From an uncultured Eubacterium sp. (GTDB lineage: Bacteria > Bacillota > Clostridia > Oscillospirales > Acutalibacteraceae): a stretch of DNA of 64,000 bases. Below the pieces are notes generated by a model. It saw only the letters and a program-made list of their open reading frames with translations. It made no database searches and was not told the origin of the DNA. The DNA lies in contig CAJTLP010000005.1 of assembly GCA_910577195.1 (NCBI GenBank), forward strand, positions 124,001 through 188,000, in the 5' to 3' direction. Below, piece by piece: positions 7,606-17,175 of this stretch (position 1 is its first letter; every line of letters starts with the position of its first letter). Both the position numbers and the translations under genes were made by a program.

Positions 7606-10600
7606 TTATTCAGCGTCAATTGTGGATACACCCAGTGTAATCTCCTCAAGAACATCCAGAAGTACATTCACTGTATCCAGTGATGTGAACATGGTTACAT
7701 TATTTTCAACGGCGGCACGTCTGATTTCAGAGCCGTCTGAATGTGAATCACCTGCATTGATATCAATCGTGTTGATAACATATGCAATATGTCCCTGACG
7801 CAGTGCCATTAAGATTTCATCGCTTTCATCCAGAGTAAGCTTAGCACGGACTCTTGTGCGGATACCATGTGATTTCAGATAATTTGCAGTGCCCTCAGTC
7901 GCCTCAATATTAAAGCCCAATTCGTAGAAACGCTTGATAAGAGGCAGTGCTCTCGGCTTGTCCTGATCGGCAATGGTTACAAGCACTGTACCGTAGTTTG
8001 CAACATTGAGTCCTGACGCCTGAATGGCTTTATAAAGTGCTCTTGTGAGCTTTTTATCATATCCGATAGCCTCACCTGTTGATTTCATCTCAGGCGAAAG
8101 ATAGGTATCCATACCCTTAAGCTTTGAGAAAGAGAACGCAGGCGCCTTTACGTACCAACGCTCTTTTTCTGCAGGATAAACCTCTGTTATTCCCTGCTCC
8201 TTAAGTGAATGACCTAAGATAACCTGTGTGGCAATATGAGCCATAGGAACGGAGGTTGCTTTTGAAAGGAACGGAACTGTTCTTGAGGAACGCGGATTTA
8301 CCTCGATAACAAAAACATCGTCGTTATCATCGGCAATAAACTGAATGTTGTAGAGACCTACAATTCCGATTGCTTTACCGAGACGGACTGTATAATCCAG
8401 TATTTTATCCTTTACCTCCTGTGATACGGAGAAGGTCGGATAAACGGAGATTGAGTCACCTGAGTGAACACCTGTTTTTTCAACGTGCTCCATAATACCC
8501 GGAATGAATACATCTTCGCCGTCGCAGATTGCATCAACCTCAAGCTCTCGACCCATAATATATTTATCAACAAGTACAGGCTGTTCTGTGTTGATTTCAA
8601 CCGCTGTCTGAAGATAGTGACGCAGTGACTCCTCATTGGCTACAATCTGCATTGCACGTCCGCCGAGTACAAAGGACGGACGAACAAGAACAGGATAACC
8701 GATTGACGCAGCAACACGCACACCCTCTTCAATATCCGTAACAGCAAGACCCTTAGGCTGAGGAATACCCAGCTCCTCCATTACCTTTTCAAAGCTGTCT
8801 CTGTTCTCTGCTCTGTCGATTGCCTTAACATCTGTGCCGATAATCGGAACACCGAGCGCGTCAAGCGGCGGCGCAAGGTTGATCGCAGTCTGACCGCCGA
8901 GAGATACAACGATACCAAGCGGATTCTCAAGCGTAATAATATTCATTACATCTTCAACGGTAAGCGGCTCGAAATAGAGCTTATCCGATGTGGTATAGTC
9001 TGTTGATACAGTTTCAGGGTTATTATTGATGATAATCGCCTCATAGCCTGCATCACGGATTGACCAGATTGCGTGAACGGTTGAATAGTCAAACTCAACA
9101 CCCTGACCGATACGGATCGGACCTGAACCTAAAACGATAATCTTTTTCTTGTCTGAAACGATTGACTCATTCTCCTGCTCATAGGTTGAGTAGAAATAAG
9201 GTACATAGGAATCAAACTCAGATGCACAGGTGTCAATCATCTTATAGACCGGCATAATATTGTTTTCTTTTCTGAGGTGGAAAACATCAGCCTGTGATAT
9301 ATTCCACACCTTGCCGATATATTCATCGGAAACACCCATTTTCTTTGCATCCTTAAGCGTTTCAATATCGCCGATATTTTCTTTTAAAGGTGTTTCAAAA
9401 TCAACAATGTTCTTGAACTTTTCAAGGAAGAACATATCAATCTTAGTTGCATTATAAATTCTGATAAGGTCAACACCGAGACGGATAAGCTGCGCGATAG
9501 CAAACAATCTGTCATCAGTACCGTTTCTTATGTATTTCAGAAGCTCCTCTTCTGTATAGGTATCAAACTTTTTATCATAAAGGTGGCAGACACCTGTTTC
9601 AAGAGAACGCACAGCTTTAAGCAGGCTTTCCTCCATTGTTCTGCCGATTGCCATAACCTCACCGGTTGCCTTCATCTGCGTATTCAGAGTATTATTGGCA
9701 TCTGCAAATTTATCGAATGGGAAACGTGCAATCTTGGTTACAACGTAGTCCAGAGTAGGCTCAAAGGATGCAGGTGTATTTGCAATCGGAATTTCATCAA
9801 GGTGCATACCTACTGAAATCTTAGCTGATACTCTTGCGATTGGGTAGCCTGATGCCTTAGATGCAAGTGCAGACGAACGTGAAACTCTTGGATTAACCTC
9901 AATGAGGTAATACTGGAAGGAGTGCGGATCAAGTGCAAACTGAACATTGCAGCCGCCCTCAATCTTAAGCTCTCTGATAATCTTCAGTGCTGAGTCACGC
10001 AGCATATGATACTCTTTATTTGTGAGCGTCTGTGACGGAGCAACAACAACCGAGTCACCTGTATGAACACCGACAGGGTCGATATTTTCCATATTACAAA
10101 TGGTGATTGCAGTATCATTTGCATCACGCATTACTTCGTACTCAATCTCTTTATATCCCTTAATGCTCTTTTCAACAAGCACCTGATGAACAGGTGAAAG
10201 TGCAAGCGCATTTTTCATCATCAGCATAAATTCTTCTTCATCATCGGCAAAGCCGCCGCCTGTACCGCCGAGCGTAAAGGCAGGACGAAGAACAACAGGA
10301 AAGCCGATACGCTTTGCAGCCTCAAGTCCGTCCTCAAGAGTTTCAGCAATTTCACTTGGCAGAACAGGCTCGCCGAGACTTTCACAAAGCTCCTTGAAAA
10401 GCTCTCTGTCCTCTGCTCTTTCAATTGCCTCAAACTTCGTGCCGAGTATCTCAACATCACATTCCTTAAGCACGCCCTTCTTGGCAAGCTGCACTGCAAG
10501 GTTAAGACCTGTCTGACCGCCGAGTGACGGAAGAATGGCATCAGGTCTTTCGTGGCGGATAATACGTGCCACATATTCAAGATTCAAAGGCTCCATATAA

Positions 10601-10791
10601 ACCTTATCGGCAATATCTGTATCCGTCATAATTGTGGCAGGGTTTGAGTTGATAAGTACAACCTCATAGCCCTCCTCACGAAGTGCAAGGCAAGCCTGTG
10701 TACCTGAATAGTCAAATTCGGCAGCCTGTCCGATAACAATAGGACCTGAGCCGATAACAAGTATTTTATGGATATCCGTTCTCTTAGGCAT
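7606..10791 (-). CDS. carB: Carbamoyl-phosphate synthase, large subunit
   Basis: Makes carbamoyl phosphate from bicarbonate, glutamine-derived ammonia and two ATP, with CarA. 1061 residues, full length. Two homologous ATP-grasp halves are visible, each beginning with a glycine-rich loop (VIGSGPIVIGQAAEFDYSG near residue 13, VLGSGPIRIGQGVEFDYST near 558), and a C-terminal MGS-type regulatory domain (about 930-1061; ALPLIKRFYELGFNIEATEGT) where UMP or ornithine bind in the family. It overlaps carA by 8 bases, with GGAGG before ATG 10791. A single CPS embedded in a pyr operon suggests control by pyrimidines. Confidence 0.98.
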   Translation of the reverse strand: MPKRTDIHKILVIGSGPIVIGQAAEFDYSGTQACLALREEGYEVVLINSNPATIMTDTDIADKVYMEPLNLEYVARIIRHERPDAILPSLGGQTGLNLAVQLAKKGVLKECDVEILGTKFEAIERAEDRELFKELCESLGEPVLPSEIAETLEDGLEAAKRIGFPVVLRPAFTLGGTGGGFADDEEEFMLMMKNALALSPVHQVLVEKSIKGYKEIEYEVMRDANDTAITICNMENIDPVGVHTGDSVVVAPSQTLTNKEYHMLRDSALKIIRELKIEGGCNVQFALDPHSFQYYLIEVNPRVSRSSALASKASGYPIARVSAKISVGMHLDEIPIANTPASFEPTLDYVVTKIARFPFDKFADANNTLNTQMKATGEVMAIGRTMEESLLKAVRSLETGVCHLYDKKFDTYTEEELLKYIRNGTDDRLFAIAQLIRLGVDLIRIYNATKIDMFFLEKFKNIVDFETPLKENIGDIETLKDAKKMGVSDEYIGKVWNISQADVFHLRKENNIMPVYKMIDTCASEFDSYVPYFYSTYEQENESIVSDKKKIIVLGSGPIRIGQGVEFDYSTVHAIWSIRDAGYEAIIINNNPETVSTDYTTSDKLYFEPLTVEDVMNIITLENPLGIVVSLGGQTAINLAPPLDALGVPIIGTDVKAIDRAENRDSFEKVMEELGIPQPKGLAVTDIEEGVRVAASIGYPVLVRPSFVLGGRAMQIVANEESLRHYLQTAVEINTEQPVLVDKYIMGRELEVDAICDGEDVFIPGIMEHVEKTGVHSGDSISVYPTFSVSQEVKDKILDYTVRLGKAIGIVGLYNIQFIADDNDDVFVIEVNPRSSRTVPFLSKATSVPMAHIATQVILGHSLKEQGITEVYPAEKERWYVKAPAFSFSKLKGMDTYLSPEMKSTGEAIGYDKKLTRALYKAIQASGLNVANYGTVLVTIADQDKPRALPLIKRFYELGFNIEATEGTANYLKSHGIRTRVRAKLTLDESDEILMALRQGHIAYVINTIDINAGDSHSDGSEIRRAAVENNVTMFTSLDTVNVLLDVLEEITLGVSTIDAE

Positions 10792-11881
10792 TCTGACCTA
10801 CCTCCTTTTCCATTAATGCAATAAATTCATCAAAAAGATACGCACTGTCCTGCGGACCCGGTGCACTCTCAGGGTGATACTGAACGGAGAAAAGCTTGTT
10901 CTCCTCAGACTTCACACCCTCTGCTGTATCATCAAGAAGATTTTTATGTGTAAGTGAAAGCGGTGTTCCCTCAAGGGAATTCACATCAACAGCATAAGAA
11001 TGATTCTGTGATGTGATTTCAATCTTGCCGCTGCTTAAGTTCATAACAGGGTGATTACCGCCCCTGTGACCGAACTTCATTTTAAAGGTCTTTGCACCCA
11101 GTGCAAGTGAAATCATCTGGTGACCGAGACAGATACCGAAAATCGGTAATTTGCCCTTAAGCTCACGGACAACGCCGATAACCTCCTGAACATCCTCAGG
11201 GTTTCCCGGACCGTTTGAAAGGAACAGACCGTCAGGTCTCATATTCAAAATTTCTTCTGCCGTAGTGTTATAAGGTACAACCGTTACATTGCAGCCCTTT
11301 TCATTCAGCTTTCTGATAATGTTATGCTTGATTCCGCAGTCGATTGCAACCACATCATATTTATGATTCGGTGTTCTGGAGTACCAGCGCTTTTTGCAGC
11401 TTACGCGTGACACCATATCGGTAGGAATCACATACTCCCTTACCTTTTTGAGAGCCTCCTCATAAGGCACATCTGCATCACAGATCATAACCTTCTGTGA
11501 ACCTTCATCACGGATAATTCTTGTAATCATACGTGTATCAACACCACTGATTCCCGGAATATCGTACTCGTCAAGCACCTCTGAAAGTGTTTTGGTATAA
11601 CGGAAATTGGATGGTAAATCATTATACTCACGAACAATCAGACCGCCCATTGTGGGAATTCTTGTTTCATAGTCCTCATCGGTTACACCATAGTTACCGA
11701 TCAGCGGATAGGTCATACACACCATCTGATCAGTATAGCTTGGGTCGGAAATAATTTCCTGATAACCCACCATTGATGTATTAAATACAATTTCATTTAC
11801 AGCCTCTTTATCAGCACCAAAGCCGTAGCCGTAAAATTCCTGACCGTTTTCAAGAACAATTTTTTTGTTATACGGTTTCAT
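10784..11881 (-). CDS. carA: Carbamoyl-phosphate synthase, small (glutaminase) subunit
   Basis: Glutamine amidotransferase subunit that feeds ammonia to CarB. 365 residues: an N-terminal CarA domain (FGADKEAVNEIVFNTSMVGY) and a class I amidotransferase domain with nucleophile Cys251 in FGICLGHQ and the His336/Glu338 pair in YHPESAPGP. The ATG at 11881 has GGGGAG upstream; a TTG six bases earlier is less likely. The start overlaps the end of pyrC by 14 bases. Confidence 0.97.
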   Translation of the reverse strand: MKPYNKKIVLENGQEFYGYGFGADKEAVNEIVFNTSMVGYQEIISDPSYTDQMVCMTYPLIGNYGVTDEDYETRIPTMGGLIVREYNDLPSNFRYTKTLSEVLDEYDIPGISGVDTRMITRIIRDEGSQKVMICDADVPYEEALKKVREYVIPTDMVSRVSCKKRWYSRTPNHKYDVVAIDCGIKHNIIRKLNEKGCNVTVVPYNTTAEEILNMRPDGLFLSNGPGNPEDVQEVIGVVRELKGKLPIFGICLGHQMISLALGAKTFKMKFGHRGGNHPVMNLSSGKIEITSQNHSYAVDVNSLEGTPLSLTHKNLLDDTAEGVKSEENKLFSVQYHPESAPGPQDSAYLFDEFIALMEKEVGQNA

Positions 11882-13142
11882 AAACAATCTCCCCTCTGTA
11901 TATTGTTAAAAGGTTTTCACCCTGTAATTTCCAGCCTTCAAACGGAGTAGCTCTTCCCATTGTAACGAAGTTATCAGGGTTAACGGTCCACTCCTTATCC
12001 ACATCAAGCAGTGCCAGATTTGCAACAGCACCCTCCTTGATTTCTCCGCCGTCAATACCAAAAATCTCTCTCGGTCTGACGGACATCATTTCAACTAACT
12101 TTTCAAGCGTTATAATGCCTGTTTTAACAAGCTTTGTATTCAGCACTGCAAAAGCAGTTTCAAGTCCTACAACACCCATAGCTGATTTTTCAAGTCCCTT
12201 TGACTTTTCCTCAGCTGAATGCGGTGCGTGGTCAGTGGCGATTACATCAATCGTACCGTCAAGCACACCCTCAATCAGTGCCTGCTTGTCCTGTGCAGCT
12301 CTTAACGGCGGATTCATTTTAAATCGTCCGTCCTCCTGCAAGTCCTCATCACACATTGTCAGATAATGCGGTCCGGTTTCACAGGTTACTTTGACGCCCC
12401 TCGCCTTAGCCTTGCGGATAATATCCACACTTTCCTTAGTAGAAATATGACAGACGTGGTACTGACAGCCTGTTTCCTCTGCAAGACAGCAGTCACGCTC
12501 AATCTGTGCCCACTCCGACTCGGAGCAGATGCCCTTGTGGTTATGCGTCCTGGCATACACACCGTCGTGAATATATCCGCCTTTGAGCAAATCATTCACC
12601 TCGCAGTGAGCTGAGATGATTTTTCCAAGCTTAGCACATTTTGTCATAGCCTGCTTCATCAGTTCCTCAGTCTGCACACCTGTGCCGTCGTCGGAAAAGC
12701 CGGCAACCTGATCTGCAATGGATTCAAAATCAATGATTTCACCAACACCCTTACGCTCCTTTGTAATTGTACCAAAGGGCAGCACATGGATAACTGCGTC
12801 ACGGTCAATAATATCCGTCTGTGCCTTGAGATGCTCTGCATTATCAGGAGCAGGATTCAGATTCGGCATTGTGCACAAATCCGTATAACCTGCCTTAGCA
12901 CCTGCCATTGAGCCTGTTTTTATCGTTTCTTTATAAGAAAAACCGGGCTCACGAAGATGTGTATGAACATCAACGAAACCCGGAATTAAGAAATACTTAT
13001 CCTGTGCATCAACAACACGGTCAACGCTTTCCGATAAAATAGAAACAGCAAGGCTATGAATTCTTCCGTCTTTAATAAGAACATCGGACTTCTGAAATGT
13101 TTTGTCTATATAGGTCAAAGCATTTTTTATAAGCAAAGTCAT
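11868..13142 (-). CDS. pyrC: Dihydroorotase (class I)
   Basis: Cyclises carbamoyl aspartate to dihydroorotate. 424 residues, the long class I form. Zinc-site motifs are intact: VDVHTHLREPG (about 57-67), the Asp of GFSDDGTGVQ, SAHCE, CHIST and ATDHAPHS. First gene of the pyr operon, with AAAGGA before ATG 13142. The promoter is 60 bases upstream, and the intervening leader has no PyrR-type anti-antiterminator or terminator. Confidence 0.97.
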   Translation of the reverse strand: MTLLIKNALTYIDKTFQKSDVLIKDGRIHSLAVSILSESVDRVVDAQDKYFLIPGFVDVHTHLREPGFSYKETIKTGSMAGAKAGYTDLCTMPNLNPAPDNAEHLKAQTDIIDRDAVIHVLPFGTITKERKGVGEIIDFESIADQVAGFSDDGTGVQTEELMKQAMTKCAKLGKIISAHCEVNDLLKGGYIHDGVYARTHNHKGICSESEWAQIERDCCLAEETGCQYHVCHISTKESVDIIRKAKARGVKVTCETGPHYLTMCDEDLQEDGRFKMNPPLRAAQDKQALIEGVLDGTIDVIATDHAPHSAEEKSKGLEKSAMGVVGLETAFAVLNTKLVKTGIITLEKLVEMMSVRPREIFGIDGGEIKEGAVANLALLDVDKEWTVNPDNFVTMGRATPFEGWKLQGENLLTIYRGEIVYETV

Positions 13143-13200
13143 AATTCATAATCCTTTCATAGTCATTTAATGGGAGGATTATCCCTCATATATCCCATAC

Positions 13201-13229
13201 ATTATAATATATCAGACCTTACAAGTCAA
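13201..13229 (-). promoter_or_regulatory. Sigma-A-type promoter of the pyr operon
   Basis: On the minus strand, -35 TTGACT (13224-13229) and -10 TATAAT (13201-13206) with 17 bp spacing. The expected start of transcription is about 50 bases before pyrC. The leader contains only a small GAGG/CCTC hairpin, so attenuation by PyrR is not supported. Confidence 0.85.
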
Positions 13230-13252
13230 CAAAAAAATCTTTAATATATCTA

Positions 13253-13281
13253 TTTACATTATTGAATATTTATAATATAAT
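13253..13281 (+). promoter_or_regulatory. Sigma-A-type promoter of the PfkB kinase gene
   Basis: -35 TTTACA (13253-13258) and -10 TATAAT (13276-13281) with exactly 17 bp between, about 33 bases upstream of the start codon. It is back-to-back with the pyr promoter; the two -35 elements are 23 bp apart. Confidence 0.85.
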
Positions 13282-13314
13282 AGCTTTGATTTTTTTCTGA
13301 TTAGGAGTATAAAA

Positions 13315-14217
13315 ATGGCATTTATCGCAGGTGCAGGCTCAACGAATGTTGACCTTTTATATCAGGGCTTTGACAGACTTGCAGGTGTGGGTGAGGAGCT
13401 TTACTGCAAGGACTTTTCTCTTCAGCTTGGGGGCGGACTGCCTGCAACACTCATCAATCTCGGCAGACTCGGTATAGAAACCAAAATCGCTACCGAGCTT
13501 GGCAATGATATTTTTTCAAGCTTTGCTAAGGACAAATTCATTGAAAACGGTGTGGCACCGACCAATTTATATGAGGGCAACAAAATACCGCTCAACATCA
13601 CCTCCGCAATCATTCTTCCTAAGGACAGAACCTTTTACAGCTACGGCAAGGGTTCCATTGAGCCTGACGAAAAGGCTATGGAAACCTTTTACAATATTGC
13701 GACAGGTTCAAAAATCTGTATGATGCAGCTTGGCGGATTCCTGCCGGTATATAAAAAGCTTAAGGAGGAAGGCACAATCCTCGTGCTGGACACCGGCTGG
13801 GACGACGAAATGAGCTCTGAGAAATATGATGAATACCTCACGGTTGCCGATTACTATACACCGAACAGAAAAGAGGCTCTCAGAATAACAGGCACAGACA
13901 ATGAAAAGGAAGCTGCCTACGCACTGAAAAAATACTTTGACCGTGTTGTCGTCAAGGTGGATGCCGACGGCTGTATCGGTATTGACGGTGACGATTATTT
14001 CTTCTGTCCGAGCATTGAGGAATTTAAAAATGTGGACTCAACAGGTGCAGGCGATGCGTTCCTTGCAGGCTTTATGTACGGACTGTTTTACGATTATCCC
14101 CTTAAAGACTGCATTGAATACGGCAACATCACAGGCGGAAAGGCTGTAACCGCAGTCGGAGCACTGAGCGGTTATGTTACCGAAAAGGAATTGCTGGAAT
14201 ACAAAAGCAGAATATAA
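13315..14217 (+). CDS. PfkB-family carbohydrate/nucleoside kinase
   Basis: A 300-residue ribokinase-like ATP-dependent kinase. The substrate loop LGGGLPATLINLGRLG (about 38-53) and the anion-hole/catalytic motif DSTGAGDAFLAGF near residue 243 are intact, and TPNRKEA is also typical. The substrate (ribose, 2-keto-3-deoxygluconate, nucleoside or another sugar) cannot be assigned. The ATG at 13315 follows TTAGGAG. It is monocistronic: own promoter, and a strong terminator at 14261. Confidence 0.9.
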   Translation: MAFIAGAGSTNVDLLYQGFDRLAGVGEELYCKDFSLQLGGGLPATLINLGRLGIETKIATELGNDIFSSFAKDKFIENGVAPTNLYEGNKIPLNITSAIILPKDRTFYSYGKGSIEPDEKAMETFYNIATGSKICMMQLGGFLPVYKKLKEEGTILVLDTGWDDEMSSEKYDEYLTVADYYTPNRKEALRITGTDNEKEAAYALKKYFDRVVVKVDADGCIGIDGDDYFFCPSIEEFKNVDSTGAGDAFLAGFMYGLFYDYPLKDCIEYGNITGGKAVTAVGALSGYVTEKELLEYKSRI

Positions 14218-14260
14218 ACAAAATCAAACTGTTTATATGTAACCAAAATAACAAAGCTAC

Positions 14261-14295
14261 AAACCAAAGGATAATATTGTCCTTTGGTTTATTTT
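14261..14295 (+). terminator. Intrinsic terminator of the PfkB gene
   Basis: Inverted repeat AAACCAAAGGA...TCCTTTGGTTT followed by ATTTTAT, 43 bases after the stop codon. Confidence 0.85.
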
Positions 14296-14707
14296 ATGCT
14301 ATAATTTTATTGTCAAAAGCAATATTATGGATATTCTGTAGGGCAGACTTTTAATAGGAAAAAGAACTTCCCATAACAACGATGAACATTCTATAAAAGA
14401 GAGTTTAAAAATGGTGGATGATTATTGCAGATTGCGCCTTCCGGATAAATTCTTAAATGCCTATGATAAAGCATATAAAGGCTGACATTGAATGACCAAT
14501 GCAGCATTAGGGAATAATCAAAAAATGGTTTTTGTAATAGATAAATTTAAAAAGACTTTCTGGTGATAACAGTATTGGAATTATCGGTTTTAAGGCAAAG
14601 ATACTCTTGAAATCTAAAGGATTTTACGAATAATGTGTATTTCATTTTCGAACTCATAAAATCAAATGAATTTGGAAGGATGTTTTTGAAAAAATCGGAG
14701 TGATATA
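14296..14707. other. 412-base region without an intact gene; likely decayed coding sequence
   Basis: No convincing full gene is seen. An open stretch 14342-14485 on the plus strand encodes peptide pieces such as KMVDDYCRLRLPDKFLNAYD; from ATG 14411 this would be only 24 codons, after a GAGAG. Further plus-strand fragments follow before the DUF2019 gene. A partial GTAGGG at about 14339 recalls the composite repeats. The codon-like composition suggests eroded genes beside DUF2019, but I recognise no family. Confidence 0.4.
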
Positions 14708-15079
14708 ATGAAAGAATATAGCAAAGGTTCTATAATTGAACAATACGAGAAAAGTTGTAGCATTATGTACCAAGCAACCTTAGATGGTGATTATAAAAGA
14801 AACAATAAAGAGGGCGCTAAATTACTCAAAATATTTAAATATTTTGAGCAAAACAGAGAGTTAGCATATGAATGCATTTCTGAAATGTTAAGTAGTGAGA
14901 ATGTTGTAGTTAGAACAAAAGCAGCTGCTTATTGTCTTGCTTTAAACGAAAGAACAGAAATTGCAGAAATGGTGTTAAAAGAAATCGCGGAAAATGAATC
15001 AAATGGTATATTTGGGTTTAATGCAAAAATGACTTTGCAGGTTTGGGAAAAAAATGGTTATTTAAAAATATACCAATAA
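14708..15079 (+). CDS. DUF2019-family protein
   Basis: A 123-residue soluble helical protein. The arrangement of an N-terminal helix, a middle stretch with SSENVVVRTKAAAYCL and the C-terminal GIFGFNAKMTLQVWEKNG fits DUF2019, a HEAT-like family often found near polymorphic toxins and thought to include immunity proteins. A good Shine-Dalgarno (GGAGTGATATA) precedes ATG 14708. No toxin gene is next to it, only the eroded region upstream. Base use is more AT-rich than in neighbours, consistent with acquisition. Function is inferred weakly. Confidence 0.65.
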   Translation: MKEYSKGSIIEQYEKSCSIMYQATLDGDYKRNNKEGAKLLKIFKYFEQNRELAYECISEMLSSENVVVRTKAAAYCLALNERTEIAEMVLKEIAENESNGIFGFNAKMTLQVWEKNGYLKIYQ

Positions 15080-15154
15080 CAGATATCTGAGCGAAATATT
15101 CTTCGGTGAATACATAGAATTCCATTCAATTCTTTTTATATTGCGGAATATTCC

Positions 15155-15211
15155 GTAGGGGCAGGTTTCCATACCTGCCCGTTTTCACATTGGGAGTGTC
15201 AGAGACCCTAC
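15155..15211. repeat. GTAGGGG composite palindromic repeat, copy C
   Basis: Starts GTAGGGG (15155), has the hairpin GGGCAGGT/ACCTGCCC, a short spacer, then GGGAGTGTCAGAGACCCTAC, a degenerate version of the core seen at 5220 and 61902. It is in the gap between DUF2019 and the EEP phosphatase gene; the rest of 15080-15354 is AT-rich with no gene. Confidence 0.75.
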
Positions 15212-15354
15212 AATGCAGCAATAATATTATTATGAAAACATTCTGTTAAAATTTTTAAAATCACTGTTTTTTTCACTGTACACAGTATAAAATAGATTTA
15301 TAGCATAAAACATACACAAGCAAAATTTAAGCTTGCATAACATACGAGGTAGCA

Positions 15355-16287
15355 ATGAAAAAACTTATGAAATTCACTGCGGTTATTCTCTGCCTTGCCG
15401 TTGCCGGAGTAACTGCATTTATCGGTTCAATTAACATCAGGGGTAATTTTGACGATTATATACTGCCAAAGGGCTTTGAGGAATCCATCAGCGAAGCGGA
15501 TACATCACGTGATTCTGACACCTACACAAGAATTATGAGCGCTAACCTTCTGGTAAACTATGAAAGCTGGGGCGGAACAGATGCACGTAAAAGAGCAAAA
15601 ATGTTTTTCAATGTGCTTGATGCGTACCAGCCTGATGTTGTAGCAATACAGGAAATGAGTGACCAGTGGTACTGCTGTATTACAAAAAACAGAGGCAGCT
15701 ATCAGCTTGTATACCCGGTTTCCTCAGGTGCTATGTTTCATATGACAGGCTTGATGTATAATTCAGACACGGTTACCCTTATTGAGCACGGACGTATGGA
15801 ATATACACAGGGCGACAATCCAAGACTTCGCAGAATTGTATGGGGACTTTTTGAGGACAACAGCACGAAAAAGCATTATGTTGTAACCTCCACCCACCTT
15901 GACCTTATACGTGAGGGGCAGGAAAAGGAGGAGCTGAGCGTAATGAACACACAAGTAGAGGAACAAATTAAGCTTACAAATGAACTGGCTGAACGCTTTG
16001 ACTGTCCTGTATTCTCCGCAGGTGATTTCAACGCAATGGACGACGGCGGCTACGATGATGTATATTATGCACCTACTGTTTACAATAAGCTTGCAAAGGA
16101 GCTTACAGACACCAAGTATATCGCACAGACGAAAACGGACGGTAATGAACGCAAGGTCGAAAAGCCTACATTTGACCACATATTTTTAAAGGGCAATGAA
16201 ACCGTGAACAGATACGCTATTCTTTCTGACGAGGTAATGCTTCAGATGAGTGACCACTATCCGATATTTGCAGATATTTCCGACTGA
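15355..16287 (+). CDS. Secreted or membrane-anchored endonuclease/exonuclease/phosphatase (EEP) family protein
   Basis: A 310-residue protein: an N-terminal hydrophobic segment (residues 7-24) acting as signal peptide or anchor, then an EEP (DNase I/sphingomyelinase-like) fold with the metal-binding Glu in VVAIQEMSD, STHLDL, AGDFNAMDD and the catalytic SDHYPI near the C-terminus. Such enzymes cleave phosphodiesters of nucleic acids, lipids or inositol phosphates; the actual substrate is unknown. GAGG precedes ATG 15355. It stands alone between two unrelated genes with its own terminator. Confidence 0.85.
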   Translation: MKKLMKFTAVILCLAVAGVTAFIGSINIRGNFDDYILPKGFEESISEADTSRDSDTYTRIMSANLLVNYESWGGTDARKRAKMFFNVLDAYQPDVVAIQEMSDQWYCCITKNRGSYQLVYPVSSGAMFHMTGLMYNSDTVTLIEHGRMEYTQGDNPRLRRIVWGLFEDNSTKKHYVVTSTHLDLIREGQEKEELSVMNTQVEEQIKLTNELAERFDCPVFSAGDFNAMDDGGYDDVYYAPTVYNKLAKELTDTKYIAQTKTDGNERKVEKPTFDHIFLKGNETVNRYAILSDEVMLQMSDHYPIFADISD

Positions 16288-16300
16288 TTCTCACATAACA

Positions 16301-16345
16301 AAAAATCCTCTGCGGAAGTTTCAAAACTCCGCAGGGGATTTTTTT
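16301..16345. terminator. Bidirectional intrinsic terminator
   Basis: AAAAATCC...CTGCGGA / TCCGCAGGGGATTTTTTT between convergent genes, with A- and T-runs on both sides, so it can end both the EEP gene (plus) and the kinase-like gene (minus). Confidence 0.9.
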
Positions 16346-16360
16346 ACTCTATTTATATTG

Positions 16361-17071
16361 TTATCTTTTCATAGCATTGTATGATGTGAAGAGTGCCTCC
16401 TCGCTGATATCACAGCCGAACTCATAAAGAGGTACCTTTGCAAATATCTGCTCCAGCACATCAAAAAGGCTATCCATTCGCTGGGCATTCAGCTTTCGTA
16501 CTGTCTGTGAAAAGATATTGAATACCGCCTTGCCTGTATCAGCCTTTTTAATCCAGTTATTTTCACTGCGTTCCAGAAAGCATATTCCTGCGAGAGGAAC
16601 TACCTTCGGTGTGGAATAATCATACTTACCGCTCCAGGGGGTACCACAGGCATAAACTATGCCGTCAATCAGTCTGATTGCAGGCTTGTCATCATTGAGC
16701 ATATAGGCACGGTCACCGAAATGCTTAAGCCATAGCTGAGTATGCGTAGACTTGCCTGTTCCGCTGTCAGCAGAAAAAGCATACGCCATATCATCAACAA
16801 CAATACAGGAGGAATGAAGAAGTATGCCGTCAAAATTCAAAAGCTCTGTATAAAAATCCGAGCCGGTTATCATATATTCCCAGTCGTCCTGTACAAGCTC
16901 GGGATGCTCTGCCATTGCACTGAGGACTCTTTTCTCATCTACATCAACAGTAATGTCAATATGCTGATTTTCATCCTGATTATCGGACAGATACGGCATT
17001 GCCTGTTTTGCTGTTCTGCCCTTAGGATTCACTATATTCACCTTTAATCCCGCAATATCATAAATAGCCAT
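16361..17071 (-). CDS. P-loop protein, HPr-kinase/PEPCK-like
   Basis: About 236 residues. A Walker A-type loop SADSGTGKSTHTQLW lies near residue 104, preceded by ILLHSSCIVVDD, and a LNDDKPAI segment follows; this order is that of HPr kinase C-terminal-like proteins of gut Firmicutes. The start is set at ATG 17071, with AAAGGTGA upstream; the 40 codons further up are non-conserved. The usual N-terminal HPr kinase domain is absent, so it is not HprK itself. Partner and substrate are unknown. It is divergent from dinB. Confidence 0.7.
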   Translation of the reverse strand: MAIYDIAGLKVNIVNPKGRTAKQAMPYLSDNQDENQHIDITVDVDEKRVLSAMAEHPELVQDDWEYMITGSDFYTELLNFDGILLHSSCIVVDDMAYAFSADSGTGKSTHTQLWLKHFGDRAYMLNDDKPAIRLIDGIVYACGTPWSGKYDYSTPKVVPLAGICFLERSENNWIKKADTGKAVFNIFSQTVRKLNAQRMDSLFDVLEQIFAKVPLYEFGCDISEEALFTSYNAMKR

Positions 17072-17175
17072 AAATTCACCTTTAGTTCGTTCTTCGCAAC
17101 TTTTAGTATAAACGATACAGAAAGATTTAGCAAGTGTAATTATTATGTGAAACAGACATTTGAAAATATTTCCTA

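Noticed and set aside
15763..16179. 138-codon minus-strand frame inside the EEP phosphatase gene
   Set aside because: Shadow of a well-supported gene; composition is Cys/Val/Leu-rich nonsense with no motif.
17085..17110. GAAC/GTTC strings near 17090 as a second LexA box
   Set aside because: The half-sites are not in the required inverted spacing.
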